Origin: Candidatus Anammoximicrobium sp.
GTDB taxonomy: Bacteria > Planctomycetota > Planctomycetia > Pirellulales > Pirellulaceae
NCBI GenBank assembly: GCA_012515235.1
Contig: JAAYYU010000415.1
Coordinates: forward strand, 1-39,202
Length of the DNA stretch: 39,202 nucleotides
Direction: 5' to 3'
Made by a program: the position numbers and the translations under genes. The notes under the pieces are model-generated. The model saw only the letters and a list, made by a program, of their open reading frames with translations, ran no database searches and was not told the origin of the DNA. Below are positions 24,727 to 34,071 of this stretch, piece after piece (within the stretch, counting starts at the first letter, position 1; each line of letters begins with the position of its first letter).

Positions 24727-25746
24727 ATGACGCGTCCTGCCTTGCGAACGCCCCTGCGGTCCGTCATCCCCTTGCTGTGCGCGGCGGCGGCGGCCGCCAC
24801 GCCGGCCTGCGGCGAAGATCTGATTCGAGAATTGCGGCAAGTTCCTTATCGGATCGTCTACGAGAGCTTTCAGGACGATAACTGGGACCTGTTCCTGATC
24901 CGCGCCGACGGCGCGCAGCGAGTCAACCTGACACGAACACCGGACGTGCACGAGTTGTACCCGCACCTTTCTCCCGACGGCACGAAGATTTCGTTCGAGG
25001 TGGATTCGGGCGAAGGGGACAGCAAAACGCGCGACGTGTACTGGATGAACCTGGACGGCAGCGGTCGGCGCCGGGTGGCTCCCGGCGCCCGCGACGGCTG
25101 CTGGACGGCCGACAGCAGACGGATCGTGTATCTGAAGAACGAATTCGAGAAGTTCACCGTGATGGACTACGTCACAAAAGGCGTCTTCTTTCACGATCCG
25201 GCGACGGGCCGGGACGAGGAGCATCCGAAGCGGGACCTGCATCACCTGTTCGCCATCTGCTGTACGCCGGACGGCAAGTGGGTCATCGGCTCCGTCCACG
25301 GCGGGATGGGGTTCGCGCACGCGATGGTCGCCATCGAGATGCGCGGACAGCGGGTGGTCGATCTCAAGATTGCCGGCTGCCGTCCGGATGCAAGTCCCGA
25401 CGGCAGACGCCTCGTCTGGGCGTCGAGCGATTATTCGCTGGGCGTCGGCGACCTGGATCTTTCCGGGGCCGAGCCGCGGGTGGTGAACGTCCGGGAGTTG
25501 ATTGTGAGCGACAAGCCGATCAAGGTCCAGCATGCCGACTGGTCGCCCGACGGCCGCTACGTGGCCTTCACCCGCGGGTTGTACAAGAAAGGCCTGGGAT
25601 TGTCGCCGGCGCTGGTCGGTCTGCGGGCGCCGGGTTGGAACATCTGCGTGGCCGATGCCGCCGCCAGCAACCGCTGGATAGCCATCACGAGCGACGGCAA
25701 CAGCAACAAGGAGCCCGATTGGGTGCCGGTCGCGAAGAAGCCGTGA
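24727..25746 (+). CDS. Exported PD40/TolB-like beta-propeller protein
   Basis: A 339-residue protein starting at ATG 24727 (GAAGAG upstream; an in-frame GTG 15 bases earlier is less likely). A signal peptide ends near PACGEDL. The body consists of WD40-like PD40 blades recognisable by NWDLFLIRADGAQRVNLTR, YPHLSPDGTKISFEVDSG, RDVYWMNLDGSGRRRV, DASPDGRRLVWAS and HADWSPDGRYVAFTRG, about six blades. Such propellers usually act as protein- or ligand-binding scaffolds in the periplasm and show no catalytic motif. It follows the ceramidase-like gene and precedes the hydrolase gene at a distance of 411 bases, so co-transcription is possible but not shown. Confidence 0.75.
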   Translation: MTRPALRTPLRSVIPLLCAAAAAATPACGEDLIRELRQVPYRIVYESFQDDNWDLFLIRADGAQRVNLTRTPDVHELYPHLSPDGTKISFEVDSGEGDSKTRDVYWMNLDGSGRRRVAPGARDGCWTADSRRIVYLKNEFEKFTVMDYVTKGVFFHDPATGRDEEHPKRDLHHLFAICCTPDGKWVIGSVHGGMGFAHAMVAIEMRGQRVVDLKIAGCRPDASPDGRRLVWASSDYSLGVGDLDLSGAEPRVVNVRELIVSDKPIKVQHADWSPDGRYVAFTRGLYKKGLGLSPALVGLRAPGWNICVADAAASNRWIAITSDGNSNKEPDWVPVAKKP

Positions 25747-26157
25747 GGGCCGATGAACGCGGGCCAGGTTTTCGTGGAAGCACGTATTCCGGTGTGAGGC
25801 GGCCGACGTGGCTCTTGGAGATCGCGCGCCGGGCCAACGGTTGGGCGGTGTGTTCCGGGGCCATCGGGTTCGTCCTGGCGACGATCGCTTGCCGGCCCGG
25901 AGGCGGGAACTCGTGCCTTGGTGGCAGATTGCGGTGCTCTTGGTGGACGTGTTGCGTCGGGTGGACTGTGCATCTTGCGGGATCGTGATGGAGCAGGCGT
26001 AGGAACCATCACCGCAATTCTACGAGGCGCGACGGAGCGGGGGTTGAATCATGATCTCGTCGACGGTGCGGCCGACTCCCGCGTCGGCGGCGGGAACGAG
26101 TTTCGTGAAAGATCAGCAGGTGTTGGATGGCGGCAGCGCCGCTTGGAGGAGATGGTC
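25747..26157. other. Intergenic region before the double alpha/beta hydrolase
   Basis: 411 bases without a recognisable gene. The last ten or so bases include GGAGGA, which serves the downstream start. I saw no strong hairpin, repeat or consensus promoter. Confidence 0.5.
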
Positions 26158-28227
26158 ATGCGTCAGATTTCGGTTTCTGCCATGGTGGCGGTTCTGCTGT
26201 TGGCGACGACGGGCGGCGCTCAGGACCGCGGTTCGTCCCTGACCTTCCTGGAGTTCGTCCGGCGGCAAGCGGCCGAGTTCCGGGCCGGCGACAAGGCTCC
26301 CCAGACCCTGGCGGAATGGGAGCAACGCCGCAGCGAATTGCGTCGCCAGATGCTGACCGCCTGGGGCGGATTTCCGGAGAAACCGTGTCCGCTGGAGCCG
26401 CGCATTCTGGCCACTCTCCAACGCGACGGCTACCGCGTGGAGAAAATCGTCTTCCAGACGCGGCCCGGCGTCTGGATGACCGCCAACGCCTACGTGCCGG
26501 AGACGCCCGGCCGACTGCCCGCAGTGCTGGTCGTCCATGGCCATTGGCGGCTGGCGAAACAAGAACCCGTGGTTCAGGCAAGATGCCTGGGGCTGGTACA
26601 ACTGGGCTTCTTCGTGCTGGCCGTCGATGCGTTCGGAGCGGGCGAGCGCGGTTTGGGCAAGGCGTTGGGCGAGTATCACGGCGAGATGGTCGCCGCGACG
26701 CTGCTGCCGGTCGGCTTGCCGCTGTGCGGCCTGCAGGTCTATGAGAACCAGCGGGCGGTCGATTACCTGCTCACGCGGCCGGAAGTCGACGCCAACCGCC
26801 TGGGCATTACCGGCGCCAGCGGCGGCGGCAACCAGACGATGTACGCGGGAGCGTGGGACGATCGCTTCGGCGCGGTGGTGCCCGTCTGTTCCGTGGGCAA
26901 CTACCAGGCGTACTTGGGAGCCGCCTGCTGCATGTGCGAGGTGGTGCCGGGCGCGTTGCAGTTCACCGAGGAAGGGAACGTGCTCGGCTTGACCGCGCCG
27001 CGCGGGTTGCTGGTCGTCAATGCCACCCGCGACGCGGTGCAGTTTTCCGTCGCGGAAGCCCGCAAGTCGGTGGCTTGGGCACAGCCGATTTTCAAGCTGT
27101 ATGGCCGTCCCGATCATCTGAAACACGCCACCTTCCAGTCGCCGCACGACTATAACCAAGCGATGCGCGAGGCCATGTACGGCTGGATGACGCGGCACCT
27201 GAAAGGGATCGGCGACGGCTCGCCCATCCCGGAGCCGCAGAGCAGCGTGGAAGACCCCGAAACGTTGCGGTGTTTTCCCGGCGCCTCGCGGCCCGACGAT
27301 TTCGTCACCATCCCGCAGTTCGCCGCGTCCGAAGCCCGCCGACTGCTGCAGCAGCGCGCGCCGCCGCAAAACTCGCAACAGTGGCAGAAGCAGCAGGCTG
27401 CGATCCTCCAGGGCTTGAACGACTGCCTGTTCGGCCACGCAACGCCCGTGGCGACGCAGTCGGCGCTGGCGAGCGCGGCGAACGCGGATCCGGCTGGCGG
27501 GATCGCGTTCCAGCCGGAACCGGGATTGAGGCTTACCGCCCGCCAGCAGCCGCCTGGGAAGCCAGGTCAAAAGCTGGCCATCGTGTTGGATTTGGACGGC
27601 GGCGAGCAAGCGGCCAGCAGTCCTCTGGCCGGGCAATTGCGAAGCGATGGCTGGACCGTGCTGACACCGGATTTGCGGGCGACGGGCTCCGCCGCTCAAC
27701 CCAACGACCGCATCGGCCGCGCGCCCGACCACAACACTGCCGAGTGGTCGCTGTGGCTCGGACGCCCGTTGCTGGGCCAGTGGGTGGTGGATGTCCGCCG
27801 ACTCCTGGATGCCGTGCAGGAACGGGACGGCCGCCTGCCCGCGGAGGTTACGGTCGTCGGCATCGGACCGGCCGGCCTGGTGGCCGTCTGTTCCGCCGCC
27901 GTGGACTCGCGGATCGCGTCTGTCCTGACGTCCGGAATGCTGGCCAGCTATGTCACCGACGAACCTTATCAAGGCCAGCGTTTGGGGGTTCTGGTGCCGG
28001 GCATCTTGCGCGATGCCGGGGACGTCGCACAGTTGGCAGCCCTGATCGCTCCCCGCCGGATGGTGATCGGCGGCGGCGTTAGCGGCCGCGGGACGCCGTT
28101 GGACTCCGCCACGCTGGACGCCGCGTTTGCCTTCACACGCCAGGCCTATGCAGCCGCGAACGCGGCAGACCGTTTCCGCCTGACCGCGGATGCCGATCCT
28201 ACGCGATTGGCAGAGCCCGCCAGATGA
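26158..28227 (+). CDS. Exported double alpha/beta hydrolase, second domain degenerate
   Basis: A 689-residue protein; ATG 26158 has GGAGGA six bases upstream, and a signal peptide (VSAMVAVLLLATTGGAQ) follows. The first domain is an acetyl-xylan-esterase-like hydrolase with nucleophile Ser221 in GASGG, candidate Asp292 in NATRDAVQ and His330 in QSPHDYNQ. From about residue 460 a second alpha/beta hydrolase-like domain follows (KLAIVLDLDGG, GWTVLTPDLRATG). The nucleophile elbow there reads GIGPAG (570-573), with Ala in place of Ser, so it looks catalytically dead and may bind substrate or form a dimer surface. Ester cleavage of a glycan substituent is inferred for domain one. The single-domain cousin is at 7024-8148. 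Confidence 0.78.
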   Translation: MRQISVSAMVAVLLLATTGGAQDRGSSLTFLEFVRRQAAEFRAGDKAPQTLAEWEQRRSELRRQMLTAWGGFPEKPCPLEPRILATLQRDGYRVEKIVFQTRPGVWMTANAYVPETPGRLPAVLVVHGHWRLAKQEPVVQARCLGLVQLGFFVLAVDAFGAGERGLGKALGEYHGEMVAATLLPVGLPLCGLQVYENQRAVDYLLTRPEVDANRLGITGASGGGNQTMYAGAWDDRFGAVVPVCSVGNYQAYLGAACCMCEVVPGALQFTEEGNVLGLTAPRGLLVVNATRDAVQFSVAEARKSVAWAQPIFKLYGRPDHLKHATFQSPHDYNQAMREAMYGWMTRHLKGIGDGSPIPEPQSSVEDPETLRCFPGASRPDDFVTIPQFAASEARRLLQQRAPPQNSQQWQKQQAAILQGLNDCLFGHATPVATQSALASAANADPAGGIAFQPEPGLRLTARQQPPGKPGQKLAIVLDLDGGEQAASSPLAGQLRSDGWTVLTPDLRATGSAAQPNDRIGRAPDHNTAEWSLWLGRPLLGQWVVDVRRLLDAVQERDGRLPAEVTVVGIGPAGLVAVCSAAVDSRIASVLTSGMLASYVTDEPYQGQRLGVLVPGILRDAGDVAQLAALIAPRRMVIGGGVSGRGTPLDSATLDAAFAFTRQAYAAANAADRFRLTADADPTRLAEPAR

Positions 28228-28491
28228 GGGCTGGTGCGCGGTCGAGCGTCGTTCGAGAAACAACGGAACTTTCCGGAAAGGCGTCAGCAGGTGTCCAGGA
28301 AAGCAGGCAAGTTGAACCGCGGCGGTGGCGATTGTCGAAGCGAAGAACGGCCGTCACGCGGTGCAGCCCACGAAAGCCTGTTGTGCCAGCGGACGCCACA
28401 GAGCGCAGTCCCGCTCAGGGCGGGGTTGTCAGTCGCAGACCGGTTCGCGTCGTGTTTCGGCAAATCGGCCCGAAATCATGGCACGGCTCAT

Positions 28492-30090
28492 CTACTGTTG
28501 CGCCCAGAGGTCATCGATCAACTTCAGGGTCCCTTCCACCAGTTCCTGCCCGCCTTCGGGGCCGAAGACGATGCTCTCAGGCACGGCGCCGTAAGCGCTG
28601 CCAGCCAGGGAGCGGGCGGTGGGCAGGTATCGGCAATGCCCGTCGGCGGTCTGGACCGTGAACGTCTGGACCGCCTTGCTGCGGGCCTTGATCTGCGTGC
28701 CGAAATCCAGATACAGGGCCAGCGGATGCGTGGCGATGGCCAGGTCGCCGATGCGGACCACGTGGACCGGAACGGGCACCTTGGGCTCGCTTTGCTGTAG
28801 TTCGAACATCTGCACGACGCGGTTGGCCCGGGCCATCTTCCAATACACCCCGCTGATCTTCTCGAACCACCTGGGCCGCTTGCGCAGTTCGGGATTCGCT
28901 TCGAGTTCCTGTCGCAACTGGCGGTATTCCGCCAGCAGCCGCTCGAACTCCTGCCGTCTTCCTTGTGCCACTTCTCCGGTCAAGCTCAGCCGGCTCAACG
29001 CGATTTGCTCAACACGGTGGCTGAACTTCGGATTCCACTCGATGTGGTTTTGCATGACGGGCAGGAGGGAATCGACGGCGTCAGCCAGCCGCTCGGCGAT
29101 CTCCTGCCGCCAACTTTTCCCCGTCAGTTTGAGCATGCGTTCGTGCGCGCGGCGTTCGACCAGAACCCTCGGCCATTGTTCGGCCGAGGCGGCGGTCTGC
29201 TGCAGGACGTACAGCGATTCGCCCAGTCGCTTGCGCAGCTCGTTGCGTGTTTCGTGCCAGAAATCGGCGGTGAGGCGCGAGCCCAGGCCCCATGCGGCGC
29301 AGGGAACGTTGACCACCACGCCGGTCAGGCCGCCTGTTGCGTCGTAGGTATAGAGGAGCCCGACCGAATGGTCCTCGTAACCTTCGATGTGGCTGAAATC
29401 GGGCCTCTCCACGCTGCCGAACTGGGCCGATCGCCCGTCGTCGTACGTCACCAGACGATTGTGCGACACCACGGCATGCCCCAAGCCGAAGCTCACTCCG
29501 CCGGGCTTGCGATTCTGCCACGCCTCGACCACCGCCTTGGCGATCCGGGGGGCGGCGAATTCCAGGAACCCGACCGGCGACATGGCGTCCGGGTCCACGC
29601 CGTAATAGGACCACTCGGCGGGGACTTCCAGCCCGCGTTGGGCCAGTTTCGCCGCCAGCTCCGGATCCGTCCGCACACACGGCGCCCCGTGGTTGTGCGT
29701 TGCGTTGAGCACGATTTTGTCCCCGGCGATCTCCGGCTGCTGCTTGGCCACGAGTTCCCGCACCCGATCGCAAAGAACTCGCTCGGCGCGGGCCAAATCG
29801 CACCCGACCATGATCAGCACGTCGCCGGCGCCCTGTTCGCCGAGCGACTCGAGGACGAGCACGGTGGCCACGAGCGGATCCTGAATTCCTTCGGAAATCC
29901 GCACGTACGAACCCGCTGCCATGTGAACCGGCCCTTCGGGAGTCAGGTCCGCCCTGGACCAGCCCACGCGCAAAGGGCCCGCGCGTTCATCATCGCGGTC
30001 TGCCGCTGCGGTCTCCGGCGCAAAGCCCGACCCCAGAAACAACCCGATCAGAAATACCGCGGCTCTGAGTACGACCGAGTCTGGACACAT
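28492..30090 (-). CDS. Neutral-ceramidase-like exported protein, second copy
   Basis: A 532-residue protein starting at ATG 30090, eight bases after GGAGGA; the longer frame upstream lacks a ribosome site. The N-terminal signal is hydrophobic (VVLRAAVFLIGLFLGSG). The ceramidase-type core is recognisable: LRVGWSRADLTPEGPVHMAAG at the start and LNATHNHGAPCV with candidate zinc ligands His132 and His134. It differs clearly from the 23221-24657 copy in the ATHNHG motif and in a long charged helical stretch (about 350-430, EFERLLAEYRQLRQELEANP), which may be a coiled coil. As in the other copy, the usual C-terminal ceramidase domain is absent. It is divergent from the sulfatase gene, so the two may share a regulatory region. 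Confidence 0.7.
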   Translation of the reverse strand: MCPDSVVLRAAVFLIGLFLGSGFAPETAAADRDDERAGPLRVGWSRADLTPEGPVHMAAGSYVRISEGIQDPLVATVLVLESLGEQGAGDVLIMVGCDLARAERVLCDRVRELVAKQQPEIAGDKIVLNATHNHGAPCVRTDPELAAKLAQRGLEVPAEWSYYGVDPDAMSPVGFLEFAAPRIAKAVVEAWQNRKPGGVSFGLGHAVVSHNRLVTYDDGRSAQFGSVERPDFSHIEGYEDHSVGLLYTYDATGGLTGVVVNVPCAAWGLGSRLTADFWHETRNELRKRLGESLYVLQQTAASAEQWPRVLVERRAHERMLKLTGKSWRQEIAERLADAVDSLLPVMQNHIEWNPKFSHRVEQIALSRLSLTGEVAQGRRQEFERLLAEYRQLRQELEANPELRKRPRWFEKISGVYWKMARANRVVQMFELQQSEPKVPVPVHVVRIGDLAIATHPLALYLDFGTQIKARSKAVQTFTVQTADGHCRYLPTARSLAGSAYGAVPESIVFGPEGGQELVEGTLKLIDDLWAQQ

Positions 30091-30528
30091 CGCTGAGGTC
30101 CTCCGGCAGGAATCGTTCTCTTGTCTGTGGCGACGAACACCGGCCTGCACGGCACGCCGCGCGGTTGAACCTGCCGGGCTTTGCAGAAACCTGAAACCCC
30201 CGATCTTCGAACGGGTCTTTCACTCCGCATCGTTCGCAACCAGCTAGCCAACGCTGCTTGCGGATCGCCCCACGCAGTGGGATCGCCTCTGTGACGAGGA
30301 CACAGTTGTTACGCGAACGATGCTGTATCTCTGCCTTCCTGCCCTGCAGTCTGACTGCTGTCAAAGCCGGAGTCTAGCAGATCCGGAAACGATCTTCAGG
30401 CCCCCTTCCTCGCACCTTGCCCGCCGCCGACAGCCCGGCATTGGGTTCCTTGCTTTTGGCTCCTGGAAACGCGACAATTTGGGGCGGGGTCTTGCCGTGA
30501 AAACGCTTTTTCCAAAGGGCGGTAAATC
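30091..30528. other. Divergent intergenic region between ceramidase-like and sulfatase genes
   Basis: 438 bases without a gene. It contains a candidate promoter for the sulfatase at 30450-30478 and, near 30260-30290, two direct copies of GGATCGCC flanking a CCCAC/GTGGG hairpin with a 3-base loop. The left part, nearest the minus-strand gene, holds the GGAGGA ribosome site; a promoter for that gene was not identified. Confidence 0.5.
30450..30478 (+). promoter_or_regulatory. Candidate promoter for the sulfatase gene
   Basis: TTGCTT (30450-30455) and GACAAT (30473-30478) are separated by 17 bases; a start site would lie about 40 bases before the ATG at 30529. The -10 box matches at four of six positions and the -35 at three. 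Confidence 0.35.
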
Positions 30529-32055
30529 ATGCCAGCACGCATTCTGACGTTTTTGATCGTCGTCGCGATTGGCCTGCTGGGGGCGCCGCATCTGCCCCCC
30601 GAGTCCGTCGTTCACCGGGTAAGCGAAGCCAGGCTTGCGTCGTTCCCGGCATGGCTGGCGGTGACCGCTGCCAAAGCCGCGACTGCCGCAGAGGTCGTGA
30701 AACGTCCCAATGTCCTGTTCATTGCCGTCGATGACCTGCGTCCGCAAATGGGTTGCTACGGCCAGTCGCAGATGGTCACGCCGCACTTGGACGCGCTGGC
30801 GGCCAGCGGAACCCGTTTCGATCTGGCCAATTGCATGGTTCCGGTCTGCGGTGCGTCGCGGTCCAGCCTGATGACGGGTCTGCGCCCCACGCGTTCCCGG
30901 TTCCGCACCTGGAACTGTTCTACCGAGAAGGACGCGCCGGGCATCGTGCCGCTGAACGCGCACTTCAAGCAGCACGGATACGATACCTTGACCAACGGCA
31001 AAGTCTTCAATAATCCGGGCGACTGCCAATACGGCTGGTCCGAGCCAGACTGGCGGCCGGGGCCAATGCGCTATCACGTGCCGGAGAATCAGCGTCTGCA
31101 CCTGGAACGGAACGTCGATGGTCGCCGCCGCGGGCCGGCGACGGAAATGAGCGACGCGCCGATCAAGGAGTATCGTGACGGCGAGGTCCTGGGCAAATCG
31201 CTTGAGGACCTGCGCCGGCTGGCCCGGAAAGAGCAGCCATTTTTTCTGGCGGTCGGCTTTCACCGGCCGCATTTGCCCTTCGTGGCGCCGCGCAAGTATT
31301 GGGAATTGTACGACCGCAGCCGGATCAAGCTGCCGGGAACCTACCGCGAGGCCCCCCAGGGCGCACCCTCCCAGGCCCTGCACACCTTTGGCGAACTCCG
31401 TGCGTACGCCGACATCCCCGCACGGGGACCGGTCAGCGACGAGACGGCAATCACGCTGATCCACGGCTACTATGCTTGCGTCAGCTTTGTCGACAGCTTG
31501 GTGGGCGCCCTGTTGGACGAATTGGACCGGCTGGAGTTAAGCGGGAACACGATCGTCGTCTTGTGGGGCGACCACGGCTGGAACCTGGGCGAGCATACGC
31601 TGTGGTGCAAGCACTGCTGCTTCGAGACTTCGCTGCGGGCGCCGTTGCTGGTCCGCGTTCCGGGAATGCCTGCGGGGGTCAAATGCAGGGCCCCGGTCGA
31701 ATTCATCGACGTCTATCCCAGCTTGTGCGAGTTGGCCGGCTTGCCCCTGCCGGAGCACCTTCAAGGGACGAGCTTCGTGCCGTTGCTGCGAGGGGCCGAC
31801 GGGCAGACCGGCAAGCAGGCTGCGATCGGCCGCTACGGTAATGGTGAGACAATCCGCACCACACAGTACCGCTATACGGAGTACCTCGACGATCGCGGCC
31901 GGCCGATGGCCCGCATGCTGTACGACCACCAGGCCGACCCGGACGAGACCGTCAACGTTGTCGAGCATCCGGCGAACCGCGAACTGGTCGACAGACTGAG
32001 CAAACGTCTGCGGGAAACCCGTGGGAGTCCACCGCGACATCCAAGCGCTCGCTGA
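30529..32055 (+). CDS. Exported sulfatase, iduronate-2-sulfatase-like (S1 family)
   Basis: A 508-residue type I sulfatase. The FGE-recognised site is Cys107 in VCGASRSSLMTG (C-x-A-S-R, the Ala variant of the usual C-x-P-S-R), which would become formylglycine. Calcium-site residues are visible in FIAVDDLRPQMGCYG and VLWGDHGWNLGEHTLWCKH. The CFETSLRAPLLVRVPG and EFIDVYPSLCELAGLPLP stretches are typical of iduronate-2-sulfatase-like enzymes of planctomycetes. The signal peptide (ILTFLIVVAIGLLGAP) is followed by a second weakly hydrophobic stretch before the catalytic domain at RPNVLF, so the cleaved leader could be longer than normal. Removal of sulfate from a glycan outside the cytoplasm is inferred. 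The start has GGGCGG upstream. No anaerobic maturase is seen nearby. Confidence 0.88.
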   Translation: MPARILTFLIVVAIGLLGAPHLPPESVVHRVSEARLASFPAWLAVTAAKAATAAEVVKRPNVLFIAVDDLRPQMGCYGQSQMVTPHLDALAASGTRFDLANCMVPVCGASRSSLMTGLRPTRSRFRTWNCSTEKDAPGIVPLNAHFKQHGYDTLTNGKVFNNPGDCQYGWSEPDWRPGPMRYHVPENQRLHLERNVDGRRRGPATEMSDAPIKEYRDGEVLGKSLEDLRRLARKEQPFFLAVGFHRPHLPFVAPRKYWELYDRSRIKLPGTYREAPQGAPSQALHTFGELRAYADIPARGPVSDETAITLIHGYYACVSFVDSLVGALLDELDRLELSGNTIVVLWGDHGWNLGEHTLWCKHCCFETSLRAPLLVRVPGMPAGVKCRAPVEFIDVYPSLCELAGLPLPEHLQGTSFVPLLRGADGQTGKQAAIGRYGNGETIRTTQYRYTEYLDDRGRPMARMLYDHQADPDETVNVVEHPANRELVDRLSKRLRETRGSPPRHPSAR

Positions 32056-32081
32056 TGGGCCGCCGGAGACCAGTTCGGCAG

Positions 32082-33848
32082 TCACTCCGCTAGCGTCTCG
32101 ATCAGTCGCGCTATCGCCTCCCGCGTCCGCAGCAGCCCGTAGGGGTCGCGGTTGAAATAGTGCGCATCGACCAGGACGTCGGGCGGCACGGCCAGCGCGG
32201 AGTCGGCGTCTTGGAGCAGTTGGTCCGCCGCGGTCGCCCGCAGTCGGCGCTTCTTCAACTCCATCAAGTAGCCGTAGTCTTCGGCGCCGTCGCGAAGGAC
32301 TTTCAGCCGGATGCTAGGGTGCGGGCCGGGATACAGCAGGAACCCGTTCCCGTTGTGGATGCCGCCGAAGGGGAACTTGGCAGTCGTATCGGACAGTCGC
32401 CAGCCGGCCTTTTCCCAGTCCGTGATGCCGCCCTCCTGACTCTGCCAACCGCGGTTGCCGGCCCAGATGAACATGCCCGGCGTCTGGTGCTTCCAGGCCA
32501 CCCAGGGCGCCAGCCGATGCTCGATCGCCTCGTTGTCGATCTGCATGTTGGGGGCGTGAACCAGCGGCCGGCAGAAATCGACGTGGATCGGCAGGTGGCA
32601 GTAGTAGAACCACAATTCGCTGCGACCGCGATGGCCGGCGGCGAAGCTGGCTCCAAAGGCCGTGGAGACGTCGCTCATCCAGATGTCGCACGCCTGGTCG
32701 ATCTCCTGGTAGTACTGGCTGGCCAGATAGACCCGCAGGTCGGGATAGAGCCTCTTCATCTGGCGATAGAAGGGAAGGTTGGCCTCGCGGAGCGTTGCTT
32801 CCGTCGGCTCGTCGTGATTGGAGTACACCAGCGCCTTGTCCAGCCAGCCTTTCTGACGCAGGTGCTGGACGAGCGGTCGCAGTTTTTCGGGCGTCTTGAC
32901 CGAGTTGGGGATCTCGAACAGTTGCAGCCCGCGGTCCATGCAGAACGCGATGGTTTCGTCGAAGGCCGCCAAATCGAGCTTGTCCAGCGTGACACCTTCC
33001 TTGCCTACCGAGATCGGGTCCACGGCGTGCTCCAGGAACATGGCCAGCGTGCGGCGGTAGTCCTCGGCGCTCATCTTCTGTCCCGGCGGCCAGGTGGCCC
33101 CGGTCCACACGGCGATGGGAAACGGGACGCGGTCGGGCAGGGTGAATGAATGCACTCGGAGTCCCACCTGGACCGGCACGCGGTGCCCGTCGGCGTCCAG
33201 CGTCAACTGCCCGGAGTACGTTCCGGGCGCCGCGTCGCGAGGCACTTTGACGTCGACCCAAAACAGTCCCAAGTCCGTCCCGGCGATCTCAATCGGCCCG
33301 TTGGGCAAGAGCACGTCAGGCCAAGGACCGACGTACAGCACCGGGTACTGCGGCGGCACGGTCTGGACATAGCCCACGCGGTAGATCGTCAAGGCTGTGG
33401 CCGGAATTACTCCCGCCCCCTCCTCCCGTTGCAGCGGACCGGACGCCAGTGTCACGCGGTCCAGTTGCTTGCCGATCGCCGGCAGCACGGCCACTTGGAA
33501 ACTCTCCACTTCGTTGCGGGCCGCCGACACGTGGACCCGATTTCCGTAGTTGCCCTTGAACCAGTATTTGTTCTTGGGGATCTTCTCCAAGCCGTGCTGC
33601 GTGCCCAGCATGAAGTTCTTCGTGGCTTCTCCGCCCAGCAGGTCCAGCCAATACTCCTGGGCCTGCTGGAACCGCCGTAGCTGATCGGAAAACGGCAGGC
33701 CCCAATGGTCCAACGTGTCTTGGAGCGCCAGTTCGGCCTCGGGCAGGGATGCGAGCAGTTCCTGGTCCGCCGCCGAAGCCGCCACCGAAGCCGCTAACAC
33801 GACACACGCCACCAGGCCGGGACAAAAATGCGAAATCCGGTTCCTCAT
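32082..33848 (-). CDS. Exported DUF4091/GH123-like protein
   Basis: A 588-residue protein starting at ATG 33848 with AAGGGAG upstream and a signal peptide (PGLVACVVLAASVAASAADQ). The N-terminal half reads as beta-sandwich domains (VHVSAARNEVESFQVAV, WVDVKVPRDAAPGTYSGQLT), the form usual before a GH123-type barrel. The C-terminal half has a DUF4091-type TIM-barrel region (VYSNHDEPTEATL, SQYYQEIDQACDIWM, NGNGFLLYPG, RDGAEDYGYLMELKKR). GH123 enzymes are N-acetylgalactosaminidases using a substrate-assisted Asp-Glu pair; the DEP of NHDEPTE fits such a site, but the substrate is not known. It converges with the sulfatase 26 bases away, so the two genes read toward each other. Confidence 0.8.
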   Translation of the reverse strand: MRNRISHFCPGLVACVVLAASVAASAADQELLASLPEAELALQDTLDHWGLPFSDQLRRFQQAQEYWLDLLGGEATKNFMLGTQHGLEKIPKNKYWFKGNYGNRVHVSAARNEVESFQVAVLPAIGKQLDRVTLASGPLQREEGAGVIPATALTIYRVGYVQTVPPQYPVLYVGPWPDVLLPNGPIEIAGTDLGLFWVDVKVPRDAAPGTYSGQLTLDADGHRVPVQVGLRVHSFTLPDRVPFPIAVWTGATWPPGQKMSAEDYRRTLAMFLEHAVDPISVGKEGVTLDKLDLAAFDETIAFCMDRGLQLFEIPNSVKTPEKLRPLVQHLRQKGWLDKALVYSNHDEPTEATLREANLPFYRQMKRLYPDLRVYLASQYYQEIDQACDIWMSDVSTAFGASFAAGHRGRSELWFYYCHLPIHVDFCRPLVHAPNMQIDNEAIEHRLAPWVAWKHQTPGMFIWAGNRGWQSQEGGITDWEKAGWRLSDTTAKFPFGGIHNGNGFLLYPGPHPSIRLKVLRDGAEDYGYLMELKKRRLRATAADQLLQDADSALAVPPDVLVDAHYFNRDPYGLLRTREAIARLIETLAE

Positions 33849-34071
33849 TGCTCGCTCTCCCTTTTCAAGAGGCCCGCTCTGCCGGGACGTCGACAATCCA
33901 CAGAAACGACGGCGTCCCCTCACGCCCTCTCATTTTGTCAGCAACGGGACTGGCGGACAAGGTCCACCGCAGGCGGGCTCTGCGAGCCGTCTAGCACGGG
34001 ACAGCGACTCGTCCTGCGGGACGGCTTGGTCGGAGCCCCCTCCTGCAGACAAAACTCGCCTCGGCAACAAG

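Noticed and set aside
26113..28263. A 716-codon minus-strand frame opposite the double hydrolase
   Set aside because: The plus-strand gene has a ribosome site, signal peptide and catalytic motifs. This one is an antisense shadow.
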